Assembly: GCF_003943515.1 (NCBI RefSeq)
Contig: NZ_RJPT01000003.1
Span: 62,001 to 126,000, forward strand
Reading direction: 5' to 3'
From: Streptococcus cristatus
GTDB taxonomy: Bacteria; Bacillota; Bacilli; Lactobacillales; Streptococcaceae
Length of the DNA: 64,000 bases
The position numbers and the translations under genes were made by a program. Below, one piece after another: positions 9,529 through 18,632 of this stretch. The notes beneath the pieces were generated by a model. It searched no databases and was not told where the DNA came from. It saw only the letters and a list, made by a program, of their open reading frames with translations. Position 1 is the first letter of the stretch. Every line of letters starts with the position of its first letter.

Positions 9529-10281
9529 ATGAAAAAACCTGTACCTATCTACGAACCGCTTTATAGCTTGAAACCTATCGCTGAGAATATCTGGATTGTC
9601 GACGGTGATTTGATTGAGATGGATGCAGTGGTGACAAAGTTGCCCTTTTCTACCCGCATGACTGTCATCAAGTTAGCAAATGGTCATCTCTGGTGTCATT
9701 CACCAATCCAGCCAAATCAAGCCTTGTTTGACCAGTTGGACGCCTTGGGACCAGTTTCGCATCTTGTTTCTCCAAATAAGATTCACTATGCCTATATAGC
9801 TGACTGGAAGAAGCATTATCCTAAGGCAATTGCTTGGTCTAGCCCAGGAGTTGAGGGGAGAGCGGCCAAGCAGAAAATCCCAGTCTCTTTTGATGAAAAG
9901 CTGACGAATGAGGTTCCTGAAGCTTGGGCAGGTCAGATAGATCAGTTAGTTTTCAAGGGAAGTACTTATATTGAGGAAGTTGTCTTTTTTCATAAGGACA
10001 GTCAAACCTTGATCTTGACAGATTTGATTGAGAATTTTGAAACAGAGCGTTTTCCGAGTTCGCTTCGCAGCAAGGTTTATAAATTGGTTCGTGTTGCAGC
10101 TCCGGATGGCCAGACACCTATTGACTACCGTATGACCTTTATCGGTCATCAAAAAGAAGCCAAGGACTGTCTAGAGAAGATGTTAGCATGGAAACCAGAA
10201 AAAATTATTCTGGCTCACGGTCGCTGTTTTCTGGAAAATGGAGTAGCAGAACTCAGAAGAGCACTAAGGTGGATTCGATAA
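9529..10281 (+). CDS. DUF4336-like, metallo-beta-lactamase-related protein
   Basis: 250 residues. It starts with a predicted strand pair (IWIVDGDLIEM), has HLWCHSPIQPN where many members have the first ligand region, PNKIHYAYIADWKKHYP, and late ILTDLIENFE and ILAHG segments reminiscent of metal ligands in the metallo-beta-lactamase fold. The classical HxHxDH motif is absent, so it may be a divergent or inactive relative. It is coupled to the upstream membrane protein (two-base gap). Reaction unknown; DUF4336 is from recognition and not certain. Confidence 0.65.
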   Translation: MKKPVPIYEPLYSLKPIAENIWIVDGDLIEMDAVVTKLPFSTRMTVIKLANGHLWCHSPIQPNQALFDQLDALGPVSHLVSPNKIHYAYIADWKKHYPKAIAWSSPGVEGRAAKQKIPVSFDEKLTNEVPEAWAGQIDQLVFKGSTYIEEVVFFHKDSQTLILTDLIENFETERFPSSLRSKVYKLVRVAAPDGQTPIDYRMTFIGHQKEAKDCLEKMLAWKPEKIILAHGRCFLENGVAELRRALRWIR

Positions 10282-10315
10282 AATATCCAATTGTAGGAAA
10301 TGAGAGGAGACATGT

Positions 10316-10969
10316 ATGCAGCATTCAGCTTGGCACGCTTTGATTAAGGAGCAGTTGCCGGAAGGTTATTTTGCAAAAATCAATCATTTTTTAGATGAGG
10401 TGTATGCTTCAGGGACCATTTATCCACCACGGGAAAAGGTGTTTAATGCAATTCAGACGACAGATTTAGCGGATGTTAAGGTGGTTATTTTGGGGCAGGA
10501 TCCCTACCACGGACCGAGACAGGCACAGGGCTTGAGTTTTTCTGTACCTGATGACATTCCAGCTCCGCCTTCTTTGCAGAATATTCTCAAAGAACTGGCT
10601 GATGATATCGGCGTGAAAGAGTCGCACGATTTGACGTCATGGGCTCAGCAAGGTGTTCTCTTGCTCAATGCCGGTCTGACAGTGCCTGCTGGCCAAGCCA
10701 ATGCGCATGCTGGCTTAATTTGGGAGCCTTTTACAGATGCTATTATCAAGGTCGTCAATGAGAAGACTGATCCAGTTGTCTTTATCCTCTGGGGATCTTA
10801 CGCCCGCAAGAAAAAAGCCTTGATAAGCAATTCGCAACATTTGATTATCGAGTCGGCTCACCCAAGTCCGCTGTCTGCCTACCGTGGCTTCTTTGGCAGC
10901 AAACCCTTTTCACGGACCAATGATTTCTTGGTGACTAAGGGCTTGGAACCAATCGATTGGTTAGCATAG
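10316..10969 (+). CDS. ung: uracil-DNA glycosylase
   Basis: 217 residues, the standard length. The catalytic water-activating loop GQDPYHGP and the minor-groove loop [13 protein letters not shown] are both intact, as is LLLNAGLTV. The enzyme removes uracil from DNA to start base-excision repair. GAGAGGAGA lies five bases before the ATG. Its stop codon overlaps the ribosome site of mutX, so these two DNA-hygiene genes are coupled; pyrC follows mutX closely. Confidence 0.98.
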   Translation: MQHSAWHALIKEQLPEGYFAKINHFLDEVYASGTIYPPREKVFNAIQTTDLADVKVVILGQDPYHGPRQAQGLSFSVPDDIPAPPSLQNILKELADDIGVKESHDLTSWAQQGVLLLNAGLTVPAGQANAHAGLIWEPFTDAIIKVVNEKTDPVVFILWGSYARKKKALISNSQHLIIESAHPSPLSAYRGFFGSKPFSRTNDFLVTKGLEPIDWLA

Positions 10970-10977
10970 GAGGTAGT

Positions 10978-11442
10978 ATGGTTCAGTTAGCAACAATTTG
11001 TTATATCGATAATGGGCGGGAATTTCTCATGCTGCATCGCAACAAAAAGCCCAACGATGTTCATGCTGGGAAATGGATTGGAGTCGGTGGTAAGTTAGAG
11101 CGAGGAGAAACCCCGCAGGAATGCGCGGCACGAGAGATTCTAGAGGAAACAGGTCTAAAGGCCAAGCCTGTCTTAAAAGGTGTCATTACTTTTCCAGAAT
11201 TCACTCCTGACTTGGACTGGTACACTTATGTTTTCAAGGTGACGGAGTTTGAGGGGGAACTGATTGATTGCAATGAAGGGACGCTGGAATGGGTGCCTTA
11301 CGATCAGGTTCTTTCAAAGCCGACTTGGGAAGGAGATCATACCTTTGTTGAGTGGCTACTGGAGGATAAGCCCTTCTTTTCAGCCAAATTTGTTTATGAT
11401 GGTGATAAACTGCTCGACACGAAGGTCGATTTTTACGAATAA
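10978..11442 (+). CDS. mutX: Nudix hydrolase MutX (8-oxo-dGTPase type)
   Basis: 154 residues from ATG 10978; AGGAGG (10968-10973) overlaps the ung stop and fixes the start. The Nudix box reads G-GKLERGETPQECAAREILEETG-L, broken here only for citation length, at about residues 37-60. It closely resembles pneumococcal MutX, which hydrolyses oxidised dGTP and so prevents A-C transversions. It is probably cotranscribed with ung and pyrC, linking nucleotide-pool cleaning to pyrimidine synthesis. Confidence 0.94.
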   Translation: MVQLATICYIDNGREFLMLHRNKKPNDVHAGKWIGVGGKLERGETPQECAAREILEETGLKAKPVLKGVITFPEFTPDLDWYTYVFKVTEFEGELIDCNEGTLEWVPYDQVLSKPTWEGDHTFVEWLLEDKPFFSAKFVYDGDKLLDTKVDFYE

Positions 11443-11454
11443 AGGAGATAGAAA

Positions 11455-12723
11455 ATGCTACTAATCAAGAATGGCCGTGTAATGGATCCTATGTCTGGTC
11501 TGGATCAAGTGTGCGATGTGCTGGTGGAGGGCAAGAAAATTGTCAAAATTGGCCAAAATCTGGAAGTGGCTGGTGCCCAAGTCCTAGATGCTAGTGGTTT
11601 GGTCGTTGCCCCCGGTCTGGTTGACATTCACGTTCATTTTCGGGAACCGGGTCAGACTCATAAGGAAGACATTCATACAGGAGCTTTGGCAGCGGCAGCG
11701 GGCGGCTTCACAACGGTCGTTATGATGGCCAATACCAATCCGACCATTTCTACAGTTGAAACGCTGCAGGAAGTGCTAGAGTCAGCCAGTCGTGAAAATA
11801 TCCATATCAAGTCGGTCGCAACGATTACAGAGAATTTTGATGGCCAGCATTTGACAGATTTTAAAGCGCTCTTGGCAGCTGGTGCAGTAGGTTTTTCTGA
11901 TGACGGTATTCCGCTGACCAATGCTGGCATTGTCCGCCAAGCCCTGATCGAAGCACGTAAAAACGATACTTTTATTAGCTTGCACGAGGAAGATCCCAAT
12001 CTCAACGGCATACTCGGTTTCAATGAGCATATCGCCAAAGAGCATTTTCATATCTGCGGCGCGACAGGTGTGGCAGAATACAGTATGATTGCCCGTGATG
12101 TTATGATTGCTTATGATGCCAAGGCTCATGTGCATATCCAGCATTTGTCCAAGGCTGAGAGTGTAAAGGTAGTGGAATTCGCTCAGAAGCTAGGTGCTCA
12201 AGTCACTGCTGAAGCAGCACCTCAGCACTTCTCTAAGACAGAAGCTCTGCTATTGACCAAGGGCAGCAATGCTAAGATGAATCCGCCTCTGCGCTTAGAA
12301 TCGGACCGTCTGGCCGTTATCGAAGGGCTCAAGTCTGGTGTTATTTCTGTCATTGCAACGGACCATGCTCCACATCACGCTGATGAGAAAAATGTTGAAG
12401 ACATCACTAAAGCACCTTCTGGTATGACTGGTCTTGAGACCTCGCTTTCTCTGGGGCTGACCTACTTGGTTGAGGCTGGTCATCTAAGCTTGATGGAACT
12501 TTTGGAGAAAATGACAGTCAATCCAGCTAGTCTCTACGATTTTAATGCTGGTTTTCTAGCCGAAGAAGGCCCAGCGGATATCACTATTTTTGATCCTAAA
12601 GCTGACCGTCTGGTTTCCGACCATTTTGCCTCCAAGGCAGCCAATTCACCTTTTGTTGGCGAAGAGCTGAAAGGCCAAGTCAAATATACCATCTGCGATG
12701 GGGAAATCGTCTTCCAAGCCTAG
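11455..12723 (+). CDS. pyrC: dihydroorotase
   Basis: 422 residues, class I dihydroorotase. Zinc-site motifs are [10 protein letters not shown], the HEED segment, HIQHLS and ATDHAPH; the loop NPPLR is also present. It cyclises carbamoyl-aspartate to dihydroorotate, the step before PyrK/PyrD. AAAGGAG is eight bases before the ATG, 12 bases after mutX. No PyrR site was seen directly before it, so it may escape the attenuators controlling the other pyr genes here. Confidence 0.97.
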   Translation: MLLIKNGRVMDPMSGLDQVCDVLVEGKKIVKIGQNLEVAGAQVLDASGLVVAPGLVDIHVHFREPGQTHKEDIHTGALAAAAGGFTTVVMMANTNPTISTVETLQEVLESASRENIHIKSVATITENFDGQHLTDFKALLAAGAVGFSDDGIPLTNAGIVRQALIEARKNDTFISLHEEDPNLNGILGFNEHIAKEHFHICGATGVAEYSMIARDVMIAYDAKAHVHIQHLSKAESVKVVEFAQKLGAQVTAEAAPQHFSKTEALLLTKGSNAKMNPPLRLESDRLAVIEGLKSGVISVIATDHAPHHADEKNVEDITKAPSGMTGLETSLSLGLTYLVEAGHLSLMELLEKMTVNPASLYDFNAGFLAEEGPADITIFDPKADRLVSDHFASKAANSPFVGEELKGQVKYTICDGEIVFQA

Positions 12724-12742
12724 CAGATATTCGTAGAAAATC

Positions 12743-12771
12743 AACGTTCCATTTCATTTTGGAACGTTTTT
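12743..12771 (+). terminator. terminator after pyrC
   Basis: AACGTTCC, ten-base loop, GGAACGTT, then T-run. Confidence 0.85.
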
Positions 12772-12864
12772 CGTATTAAGAAGAAGGATTCTTTGAAAAG
12801 GCATTCCCTTTTTACAATAAAAACAGTATAATAGTAGAAAAAACATAGACTGGAGCTTTTATTT

Positions 12865-15123
12865 ATGAAAAAGAAGCATCTTATTTTACCTGTTTTGTCG
12901 ACGGTTCTGTTGGCACCTGCCTTTTTGGACCATCAAGTTGCTGCGGATGAGGTTCAGCCAGCAACTGCTGTGGCAAATGTGAGTGACTCAGCTCAAAAAC
13001 CAGCTGAAACGGATTTGGCACAAGCAGGTGGAGTTTCTGCCGATGAAGCTAGCGTCAATGTGGCCATCGCAGCTAATGCTCAAGATGTATCAGGAGCGTC
13101 TGACGCAAGCTTGCCTGAAGCTACCATTCTTCATACAAACGATGTGCACGGCCGTATCGTCGAAGAAAAAGGTGTTATCGGAGATGCCAAACTTGCAACG
13201 GTTATCAAGGAAGAACGTGCGAAAAATCCTCAAACGTTGGTCGTAGATGCAGGAGATGCTTTCCAAGGCCTACCAATTTCTAATAGCTCCAAAGGGGAAG
13301 AACGCGCGAAGATCCTCAATGAAATCGGCTATGATGCTATGGCGGTCGGCAACCATGAATTTGACTTCGGTTTGGATGAAGCCAAAAAATACAAAGAAAT
13401 CCTCAATTTCCCACTTCTCAGTGCTAACACCTATGCCAATAATGCCCGTGTGTTCCAAGCATCAACCATTGTGGACAAGGATAAGAATGTAGAAGGTGAT
13501 GAATTTGTCGTGATCGGGGTGACCACTCCTGAGACAGCTACAAAAACTCACCCAAAAAATATTCAAGGTGTGACTTTCGCGGATCCAATCACAGAGGTTA
13601 ATCGGGTGATTGACGAAGTTGAAGCGCGTGCAGCAGCTGAAGGCAAGACTTACAAAAACTATGTCGTTCTGGCTCACTTGGGTGTGGATACTACGACACC
13701 AGTTGAATGGCGCGGTTCTACCTTGGCTGAAGCCCTTTCTAAAAATGCTAAGCTGAAGGGCAAGCGCGTTACAGTGATTGACGGTCATTCTCACACAGTA
13801 GAGTCCACTACTTACGGTGAAAATGTGACCTACAACCAGACTGGTAGCTATTTGCATAATATCGGTAAAGTTACTTTCAAGGCCAACCAACTTCTGGGCG
13901 ATCCTCAGCAAATCCCAGCTGCAACAGCTAAAAAAGCTAGTCCAGACCCAGTTGTAGCAGAGATGGTCAAGAAGATCAAGGAAAAATACGATGCAGAAAA
14001 TGCCAAGGTAATTGTAGCCAATAGTCCTGTGGAGCTTAATGGGGACCGTGAAAATGTCCGCGTTCGAGAAACCAATCTGGGGAATGTGGTAGCTGATGCC
14101 CTCTACAAATATGGCCAAACAGGCTTTGCCAACAAAACAGACTTGGCTGTGACCAATGGTGGCGGCCTACGGGAAACCATTGCCAAAGACAAACCCATCA
14201 CAAAGGGAAATGTCATCGCTGTACTGCCATTTGGAAATACCATTTCACAAATCAAGGTAACAGGTCAGAATATCGCAGACATGTTTGCCAAATCTTTGGG
14301 CTCAATCCTGCAAGAAAAAGATGGAAAACCTGTCTTGGATGAAAACGGCCAACCATTGCTAGAGCCAAGCGGCGGTTTCTTGCAAGTCTCTGGTGCCAAA
14401 GTTTACTATGACACAACTCTGCCAGCAGAGAAACGGATCCTTCGCATTGAAATCAAAAACAAAGAAACAGGTGCTTATGAAGCCCTTGACTTGGCTAAGA
14501 CCTATTACCTGACAACCAATGACTTCCTAGCAGCAGGTGGTGATGGTTATACCATGCTGGGTGGTGCGCGTGAGGAAGGGCCATCTATGGACGTGGCCTT
14601 TGCAGAATATCTGGAAAGTGCAGATTTGACAGCTTATGCAGCAATCAATCCAAATTCTCGCACAATTTCTATGTCTGCTAGCAAGGATACAGATGGAGAT
14701 GGTTACACAGATATCGAGGAAATCCAGCAAGGTACTGATCCAAAAGATGCCACTTCTAAGCCTGAACAAAGCAATCCAGCAAACCCAACCAATCCGACTA
14801 ACCCAGCAAATCCTACCAACCCAACTAATCCAACAGTTCCAACAAGACCAAGCAATCCAGTGGTTCCGAGCCAGCCTAATCATCCGGTTGTGCCTGAGAC
14901 AAAACCACAAGAACAGCCTTCTGTTGAGAAGCCAAATACAGCTCAGCCAGCAGCTAATAAGGCGACTTATCAAGCTCCAGCACAGGTTCGTCCGACAGAA
15001 CTAGCAAGCAAACAAGGAACTCTTCCGAAAACAGGAAGCAAGAATCCTTTCCTTCTTTCTATGTTTGGCTTGGTATTCGGAATGCTGGGTGCAGCAGGCC
15101 TGAAAAAAACTCAAAAAGATTAA
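12865..15123 (+). CDS. nt5e: cell-wall-anchored ecto-5'-nucleotidase
   Basis: 752 residues. Signal peptide to about residue 27, a low-complexity leader, then a metallophosphatase domain starting at about residue 89 (HTNDVHGR; GNHEFDFG; HLGVD; DGHSHT), the C-terminal 5'-nucleotidase domain (NGGGLRETI; LPFGNT; NDFLAAGGDGY), a Ca-binding DTDGDGYTD motif, a Pro/Asn/Thr wall-spanning region, and the sortase signal LPKTG (720-724) with membrane segment and basic tail. It matches NT5E of S. sanguinis, which turns extracellular ATP, ADP and AMP into adenosine and blunts platelet and immune responses. It lies behind pyrC and converges on plsY. Confidence 0.94.
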   Translation: MKKKHLILPVLSTVLLAPAFLDHQVAADEVQPATAVANVSDSAQKPAETDLAQAGGVSADEASVNVAIAANAQDVSGASDASLPEATILHTNDVHGRIVEEKGVIGDAKLATVIKEERAKNPQTLVVDAGDAFQGLPISNSSKGEERAKILNEIGYDAMAVGNHEFDFGLDEAKKYKEILNFPLLSANTYANNARVFQASTIVDKDKNVEGDEFVVIGVTTPETATKTHPKNIQGVTFADPITEVNRVIDEVEARAAAEGKTYKNYVVLAHLGVDTTTPVEWRGSTLAEALSKNAKLKGKRVTVIDGHSHTVESTTYGENVTYNQTGSYLHNIGKVTFKANQLLGDPQQIPAATAKKASPDPVVAEMVKKIKEKYDAENAKVIVANSPVELNGDRENVRVRETNLGNVVADALYKYGQTGFANKTDLAVTNGGGLRETIAKDKPITKGNVIAVLPFGNTISQIKVTGQNIADMFAKSLGSILQEKDGKPVLDENGQPLLEPSGGFLQVSGAKVYYDTTLPAEKRILRIEIKNKETGAYEALDLAKTYYLTTNDFLAAGGDGYTMLGGAREEGPSMDVAFAEYLESADLTAYAAINPNSRTISMSASKDTDGDGYTDIEEIQQGTDPKDATSKPEQSNPANPTNPTNPANPTNPTNPTVPTRPSNPVVPSQPNHPVVPETKPQEQPSVEKPNTAQPAANKATYQAPAQVRPTELASKQGTLPKTGSKNPFLLSMFGLVFGMLGAAGLKKTQKD
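14779..14880 (+). repeat. Asn-Pro-Thr wall-spanning repeat in nt5e
   Basis: Reiterated codons for N-P-T/A units followed by P-S-N-P-V-V-P units; typical of peptidoglycan-spanning stalks and likely to vary in length between strains. Confidence 0.8.
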
Positions 15124-15131
15124 AAAAAAAT

Positions 15132-15308
15132 GAGGCTGGGACAAAAGTCCTAGCCTCTCAATTGTTTTTTTTGATTGTCGAGCGAGACGCAGTGGTTGAG
15201 TGGGCTCTACTACGCTGATTTCATCAGCTTTTACAGCCCTACTCAACTGTGCGGAGGTGGGACGACGAAATCGAATTCTATCGAATTACCGATTTCTGTC
15301 CCACTCTC
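15132..15308 (-). repeat. three-hairpin intergenic element, copy A (inverted orientation)
   Basis: 177 bp filling the gap between convergent nt5e and plsY and overlapping two bases of the plsY stop codon. It contains GAGGCTGGGAC-AAAA-GTCCTAGCCTC, a middle hairpin around TTGAGT ... ACTCAA with inner GCTGAT-TTC-ATCAGC, and a long hairpin with TGGGAC ... GTCCCA. A- and T-runs flank both ends, so it can terminate both genes. The same element recurs at 32963-33137 and 45148-45322. Confidence 0.9.
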
Positions 15309-15951
15309 ATTTTTTTGGATTTTGCTTGGTCAGGTTAATGCCCCAAGGGATTAGGTTTTCAGTTTTATTTCGAATCCGCTGGATATTGTCGCGATGACGA
15401 AGGATGATAATGGCTGCTAAGAGAATGATAATCAGGGTAAAGAGGAAATCATAGCTAGGTAGGATAAAACCTAAAGCAGGAAAAATCAAGACAGACAGGA
15501 TAGCCACGCTTGCAGAAACCACGCTGGCGAGAGAAATCATACTTCCCAGATAGAGAGTTGTCACAAAGACAAATATCAGGTAGATAAAGAAAGCTGGCGA
15601 GAAGCCCAGAACAGCTCCTGCACTGGTCGCCACGGCTTTGCCGCCCTTGAAGCCAGCAAAGATCGGAAAGGTATGCCCAATCACGGCCAAGAGACCAAAA
15701 ATCAGTGGTGAAATCCCATCAATATGTAGGAAAAGTGGCAGCAACGTTGCCAGTGTACCTTTGAAAAAGTCAATGGCAAAGGTGGCAGTGCCGGCCGTCT
15801 TACCCAAAATCCGGAAAGTATTGGTCGTGCCAGTATTGCCACTGCCGTATTCTCGCAGGTTCTTTTTAAAGAAAATCTGCCCAATCCACAAACCTGTCGG
15901 AATGGAGCCCAGTAAATATGCTAGTATTAATCCAATTATCGTGTTCATCAT
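15307..15951 (-). CDS. plsY: acyl-phosphate glycerol-3-phosphate acyltransferase PlsY
   Basis: 214 residues from the ATG at 15951; the open frame extends to 16128 but the upstream part has no membrane character and includes the promoter. Five to six membrane segments; motifs GSIPTG (motif 1), GSGNTGTTN (glycerol-phosphate loop) and FKGGKAVAT (motif 3). It transfers acyl groups from acyl-phosphate to glycerol-3-phosphate, the first step of phospholipid synthesis. The -10 box TGGTATAAT ends six bases before the ATG, predicting a leaderless mRNA. Divergent from parE. Confidence 0.95.
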   Translation of the reverse strand: MMNTIIGLILAYLLGSIPTGLWIGQIFFKKNLREYGSGNTGTTNTFRILGKTAGTATFAIDFFKGTLATLLPLFLHIDGISPLIFGLLAVIGHTFPIFAGFKGGKAVATSAGAVLGFSPAFFIYLIFVFVTTLYLGSMISLASVVSASVAILSVLIFPALGFILPSYDFLFTLIIILLAAIIILRHRDNIQRIRNKTENLIPWGINLTKQNPKK

Positions 15952-15957
15952 GATTTT

Positions 15958-15966
15958 ATTATACCA
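15958..15966 (-). promoter_or_regulatory. extended -10 promoter of plsY, predicting a leaderless mRNA
   Basis: On the minus strand TGGTATAAT, six bases, then ATG at 15951. Confidence 0.65.
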
Positions 15967-16173
15967 TGATTTAGAACTTGGACAAAGAACTATGATAAGA
16001 ATATTTTTAGAGAATTGTCTAGTCTGACGCTTGCAGCTAGGCTGCCTTTCTCCAAAATCACTTAAAATCCAGATTCTATCAGTCTTTAAAGGGTATTTTG
16101 TAGAAAAAAACTTTGCAAAATTTATCAAAAACTTGTAAGATAATAAAGATGACTATCATGCAGGAGGTTCCTT

Positions 16174-18117
16174 GTGGCAAAAAAGGAAATCAATATTAAC
16201 AATTACAATGACGATGCCATTCAGGTATTAGAAGGGTTGGATGCGGTCCGTAAACGTCCGGGGATGTATATCGGATCGACCGACGGAGCAGGACTCCACC
16301 ATCTGGTCTGGGAGATTGTGGACAATGCAGTCGATGAAGCCCTGTCAGGCTTCGGTGACCGGATCGATGTGACCATCAACAAGGACGGCAGTCTAACCGT
16401 TGCTGACCACGGACGCGGGATGCCGGTCGGCATGCACGCTATGGGTATTCCCACGGTCGAGGTCATCTTCACCGTTCTCCACGCAGGTGGTAAGTTCGGC
16501 CAAGGTGGCTATAAGACCTCGGGTGGTCTCCACGGTGTAGGTTCCTCTGTTGTCAATGCCCTGTCCAGCTGGCTGGAAGTGGAAATTACGCGCGACGGGG
16601 CTGTTTACAAGCAACGCTTTGAAAATGGCGGAAAACCTGTCACGACGCTCAAGAAAATCGGCACTGCACCTAAGTCCAAGTCTGGGACCAAAGTGACTTT
16701 CATGCCGGACGATACGATTTTTTCAACGATAGACTTCAAGTATAACACTATTGCCGAGCGGCTTAAGGAATCAGCCTTCCTGCTCAAGAATGTCCGCCTG
16801 TCGCTGACCGATGCGCGGACTGGCGAAGAAGTAGAGTTCCACTATGAGAATGGGGTCGAAGACTTTGTCAGCTACCTCAATGAAGACAAGGAAACCCTGA
16901 CGCCTGTCCTCTATTTCGAGGGCGAGGAGAGTGGCTTCCAAGTCCAGGTGGCCCTCCAGTATAACGACGGCTACTCTGACAATATCCTGTCCTTTGTCAA
17001 TAACGTCCGCACCAAGGATGGTGGTACCCATGAGACGGGACTCAAGACCGCAATTACCAAGGCCATGAACGACTATGCCAGAAAGACAGGTCTGCTCAAG
17101 GAAAAGGACAAAAATCTGGAAGGCTCAGACTATCGCGAGGGTCTGGCTGCTGTTCTTTCTATCCTAGTTCCAGAGGAGCACCTGCAGTTTGAAGGCCAGA
17201 CCAAGGACAAGCTGGGCAGCCCTTTGGCTCGTCCTGCCGTGGACTCCATCGTCTCTGACAAGCTGACCTTCTTCCTCTTGGAAAATGGTGAGCTAGCATC
17301 TAACCTTATCCGCAAGGCTATCAAGGCCAGAGATGCCAGAGAGGCGGCCCGCAAGGCGCGTGATGAAAGTCGGAATGGCAAGAAGAATAAGAAAGACAAG
17401 GGCTTGCTGTCTGGTAAGCTGACTCCGGCCCAGTCCAAGAATCCAGCCAAGAATGAACTCTATCTGGTCGAGGGAGACTCTGCCGGTGGCTCTGCCAAGC
17501 AAGGCCGTGACCGTAAGTTCCAAGCCATCCTGCCTCTGCGCGGTAAGGTTATCAATACTGCTAAGGCTAAGATGGCTGACATTCTCAAGAACGAAGAAAT
17601 CAACACCATGATTTACACGATTGGAGCGGGTGTTGGGTCAGACTTTACCCTTGAGGATGCCAACTATGACAAGATCATCATCATGACCGATGCGGACACC
17701 GACGGCGCCCATATCCAGACCTTGCTGCTGACCTTTTTCTATCGCTATATGCGCCCGCTGGTCGAGGCTGGCCGTGTCTATATCGCCCTGCCGCCTCTCT
17801 ACAAGATGTCCAAGGGCAAGGGCAAGAGCGAAGTCGTCGAGTATGCCTGGACCGATGGCGAACTGGATGACCTGCGCCGCAAGTTTGGCAAGGGCGCCAT
17901 GCTTCAGCGCTACAAGGGGCTCGGTGAAATGAACGCTGACCAGCTCTGGGAGACGACCATGAATCCCGACACCCGCACCCTCATCCGAGTTACCATCGAA
18001 GACCTGGCCCGCGCCGAACGCCGCGTCAACGTGCTCATGGGAGACAAGGTCGAACCCCGCCGTAAGTGGATTGAGGATAATGTGAAGTTTACGCTTGAGG
18101 AGAGTGGGGTATTTTGA
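16174..18117 (+). CDS. parE: DNA topoisomerase IV subunit B
   Basis: 647 residues from a GTG start, supported by AGGAGG at 16162-16167. The GHKL ATPase domain shows DNAVDEA and the Gly-rich lid GGLHGVGSSVVNALS; the TOPRIM domain shows EGDSAGGSAKQGRDR and MTDADTDGAHI. The KQGRDR form marks ParE, distinguishing it from the GyrB begun at 63671. With ParC it decatenates daughter chromosomes. Its DNA is visibly richer in G+C than the block that follows. parC is 4.7 kb away instead of adjacent, as it is in relatives. Confidence 0.97.
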   Translation: MAKKEININNYNDDAIQVLEGLDAVRKRPGMYIGSTDGAGLHHLVWEIVDNAVDEALSGFGDRIDVTINKDGSLTVADHGRGMPVGMHAMGIPTVEVIFTVLHAGGKFGQGGYKTSGGLHGVGSSVVNALSSWLEVEITRDGAVYKQRFENGGKPVTTLKKIGTAPKSKSGTKVTFMPDDTIFSTIDFKYNTIAERLKESAFLLKNVRLSLTDARTGEEVEFHYENGVEDFVSYLNEDKETLTPVLYFEGEESGFQVQVALQYNDGYSDNILSFVNNVRTKDGGTHETGLKTAITKAMNDYARKTGLLKEKDKNLEGSDYREGLAAVLSILVPEEHLQFEGQTKDKLGSPLARPAVDSIVSDKLTFFLLENGELASNLIRKAIKARDAREAARKARDESRNGKKNKKDKGLLSGKLTPAQSKNPAKNELYLVEGDSAGGSAKQGRDRKFQAILPLRGKVINTAKAKMADILKNEEINTMIYTIGAGVGSDFTLEDANYDKIIIMTDADTDGAHIQTLLLTFFYRYMRPLVEAGRVYIALPPLYKMSKGKGKSEVVEYAWTDGELDDLRRKFGKGAMLQRYKGLGEMNADQLWETTMNPDTRTLIRVTIEDLARAERRVNVLMGDKVEPRRKWIEDNVKFTLEESGVF

Positions 18118-18120
18118 ACG

Positions 18121-18603
18121 ATGCAAAATACACAAATTATGATAAATGAATTGAAAGAAATAGCTATGGAATTTAGGAAAGCTATTGAAAAAGCAATTCA
18201 GACAGAAGAGATTACCGATTATAACCTAGTGAATTTTCCTAAAGGATGCTGCAGTTTTGTAAGTGACTACCTTCAGAGATATTTATATGAACAAGGAATT
18301 GAATCATTGTATGTTTCTGGCGAATATGGTTCTGGATGCGAATGGTATTCTCATGCTTGGTTAGTTGCCTACGAAGATATCATTGTTGATATTACAGGAG
18401 ATCAGTATCAAGATAACGAAGGGGAACTCTTTTATGATATTCCGGTGTATGTTGGCGAAGAGGATGAGTTTCATAAATTATTTAAATACAATCGTCCACC
18501 GATTTCATATTCTGAGCAAGGAATAAATGATTCTCGTAGTCGTCGTTTGAAAGAAAAGAATAACAAAAATTATAATATAATTTTGAAATACATTCAAAAT
18601 TAG
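18121..18603 (+). CDS. transglutaminase-like (papain-fold) protein of unknown function
   Basis: 160 residues, no signal peptide or membrane segment. FPKGCCSFVSDYL (Cys43-Cys44), YSHAWLV (His78) and VDITGDQ (Asp90 or Asp94) give a Cys-His-Asp order and spacing typical of transglutaminase-like cysteine enzymes, which can be proteases, amidases or transferases. It begins three bases after parE, but base composition falls sharply here and no strong ribosome site precedes 18121; starts at 18139 or 18166 are possible. Twelve to thirty bases after it begins a nuclease gene, so the two look like a module. Function unknown; the fold is inferred from motifs. Confidence 0.6.
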   Translation: MQNTQIMINELKEIAMEFRKAIEKAIQTEEITDYNLVNFPKGCCSFVSDYLQRYLYEQGIESLYVSGEYGSGCEWYSHAWLVAYEDIIVDITGDQYQDNEGELFYDIPVYVGEEDEFHKLFKYNRPPISYSEQGINDSRSRRLKEKNNKNYNIILKYIQN

Positions 18604-18632
18604 AATTCTGGACTGTGAAAAGGAAAACTCTT

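Noticed and set aside
11435-11442. TACGAATA, matching the competence (ComX) box, 12 bases before pyrC
   Set aside because: It lies at the end of the mutX coding sequence and the T-tract is explained by codons; a competence role for pyrC is not otherwise supported.
14779-14880. Regular short repeats that at first look like a CRISPR or satellite
   Set aside because: They are in-frame Asn-Pro-Thr codons of the nt5e wall-spanning stalk, with no spacers.
15200-15397. Short open frame inside element copy A, with a near-identical frame in the reverse strand at 45071-45256
   Set aside because: The shared peptide comes from the repeated element itself; it has no ribosome site and crosses hairpins and terminators.
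15952-16128. N-terminal extension of plsY
   Set aside because: It would place the promoter inside the gene and adds a segment unlike the PlsY family; ATG 15951 gives normal length.
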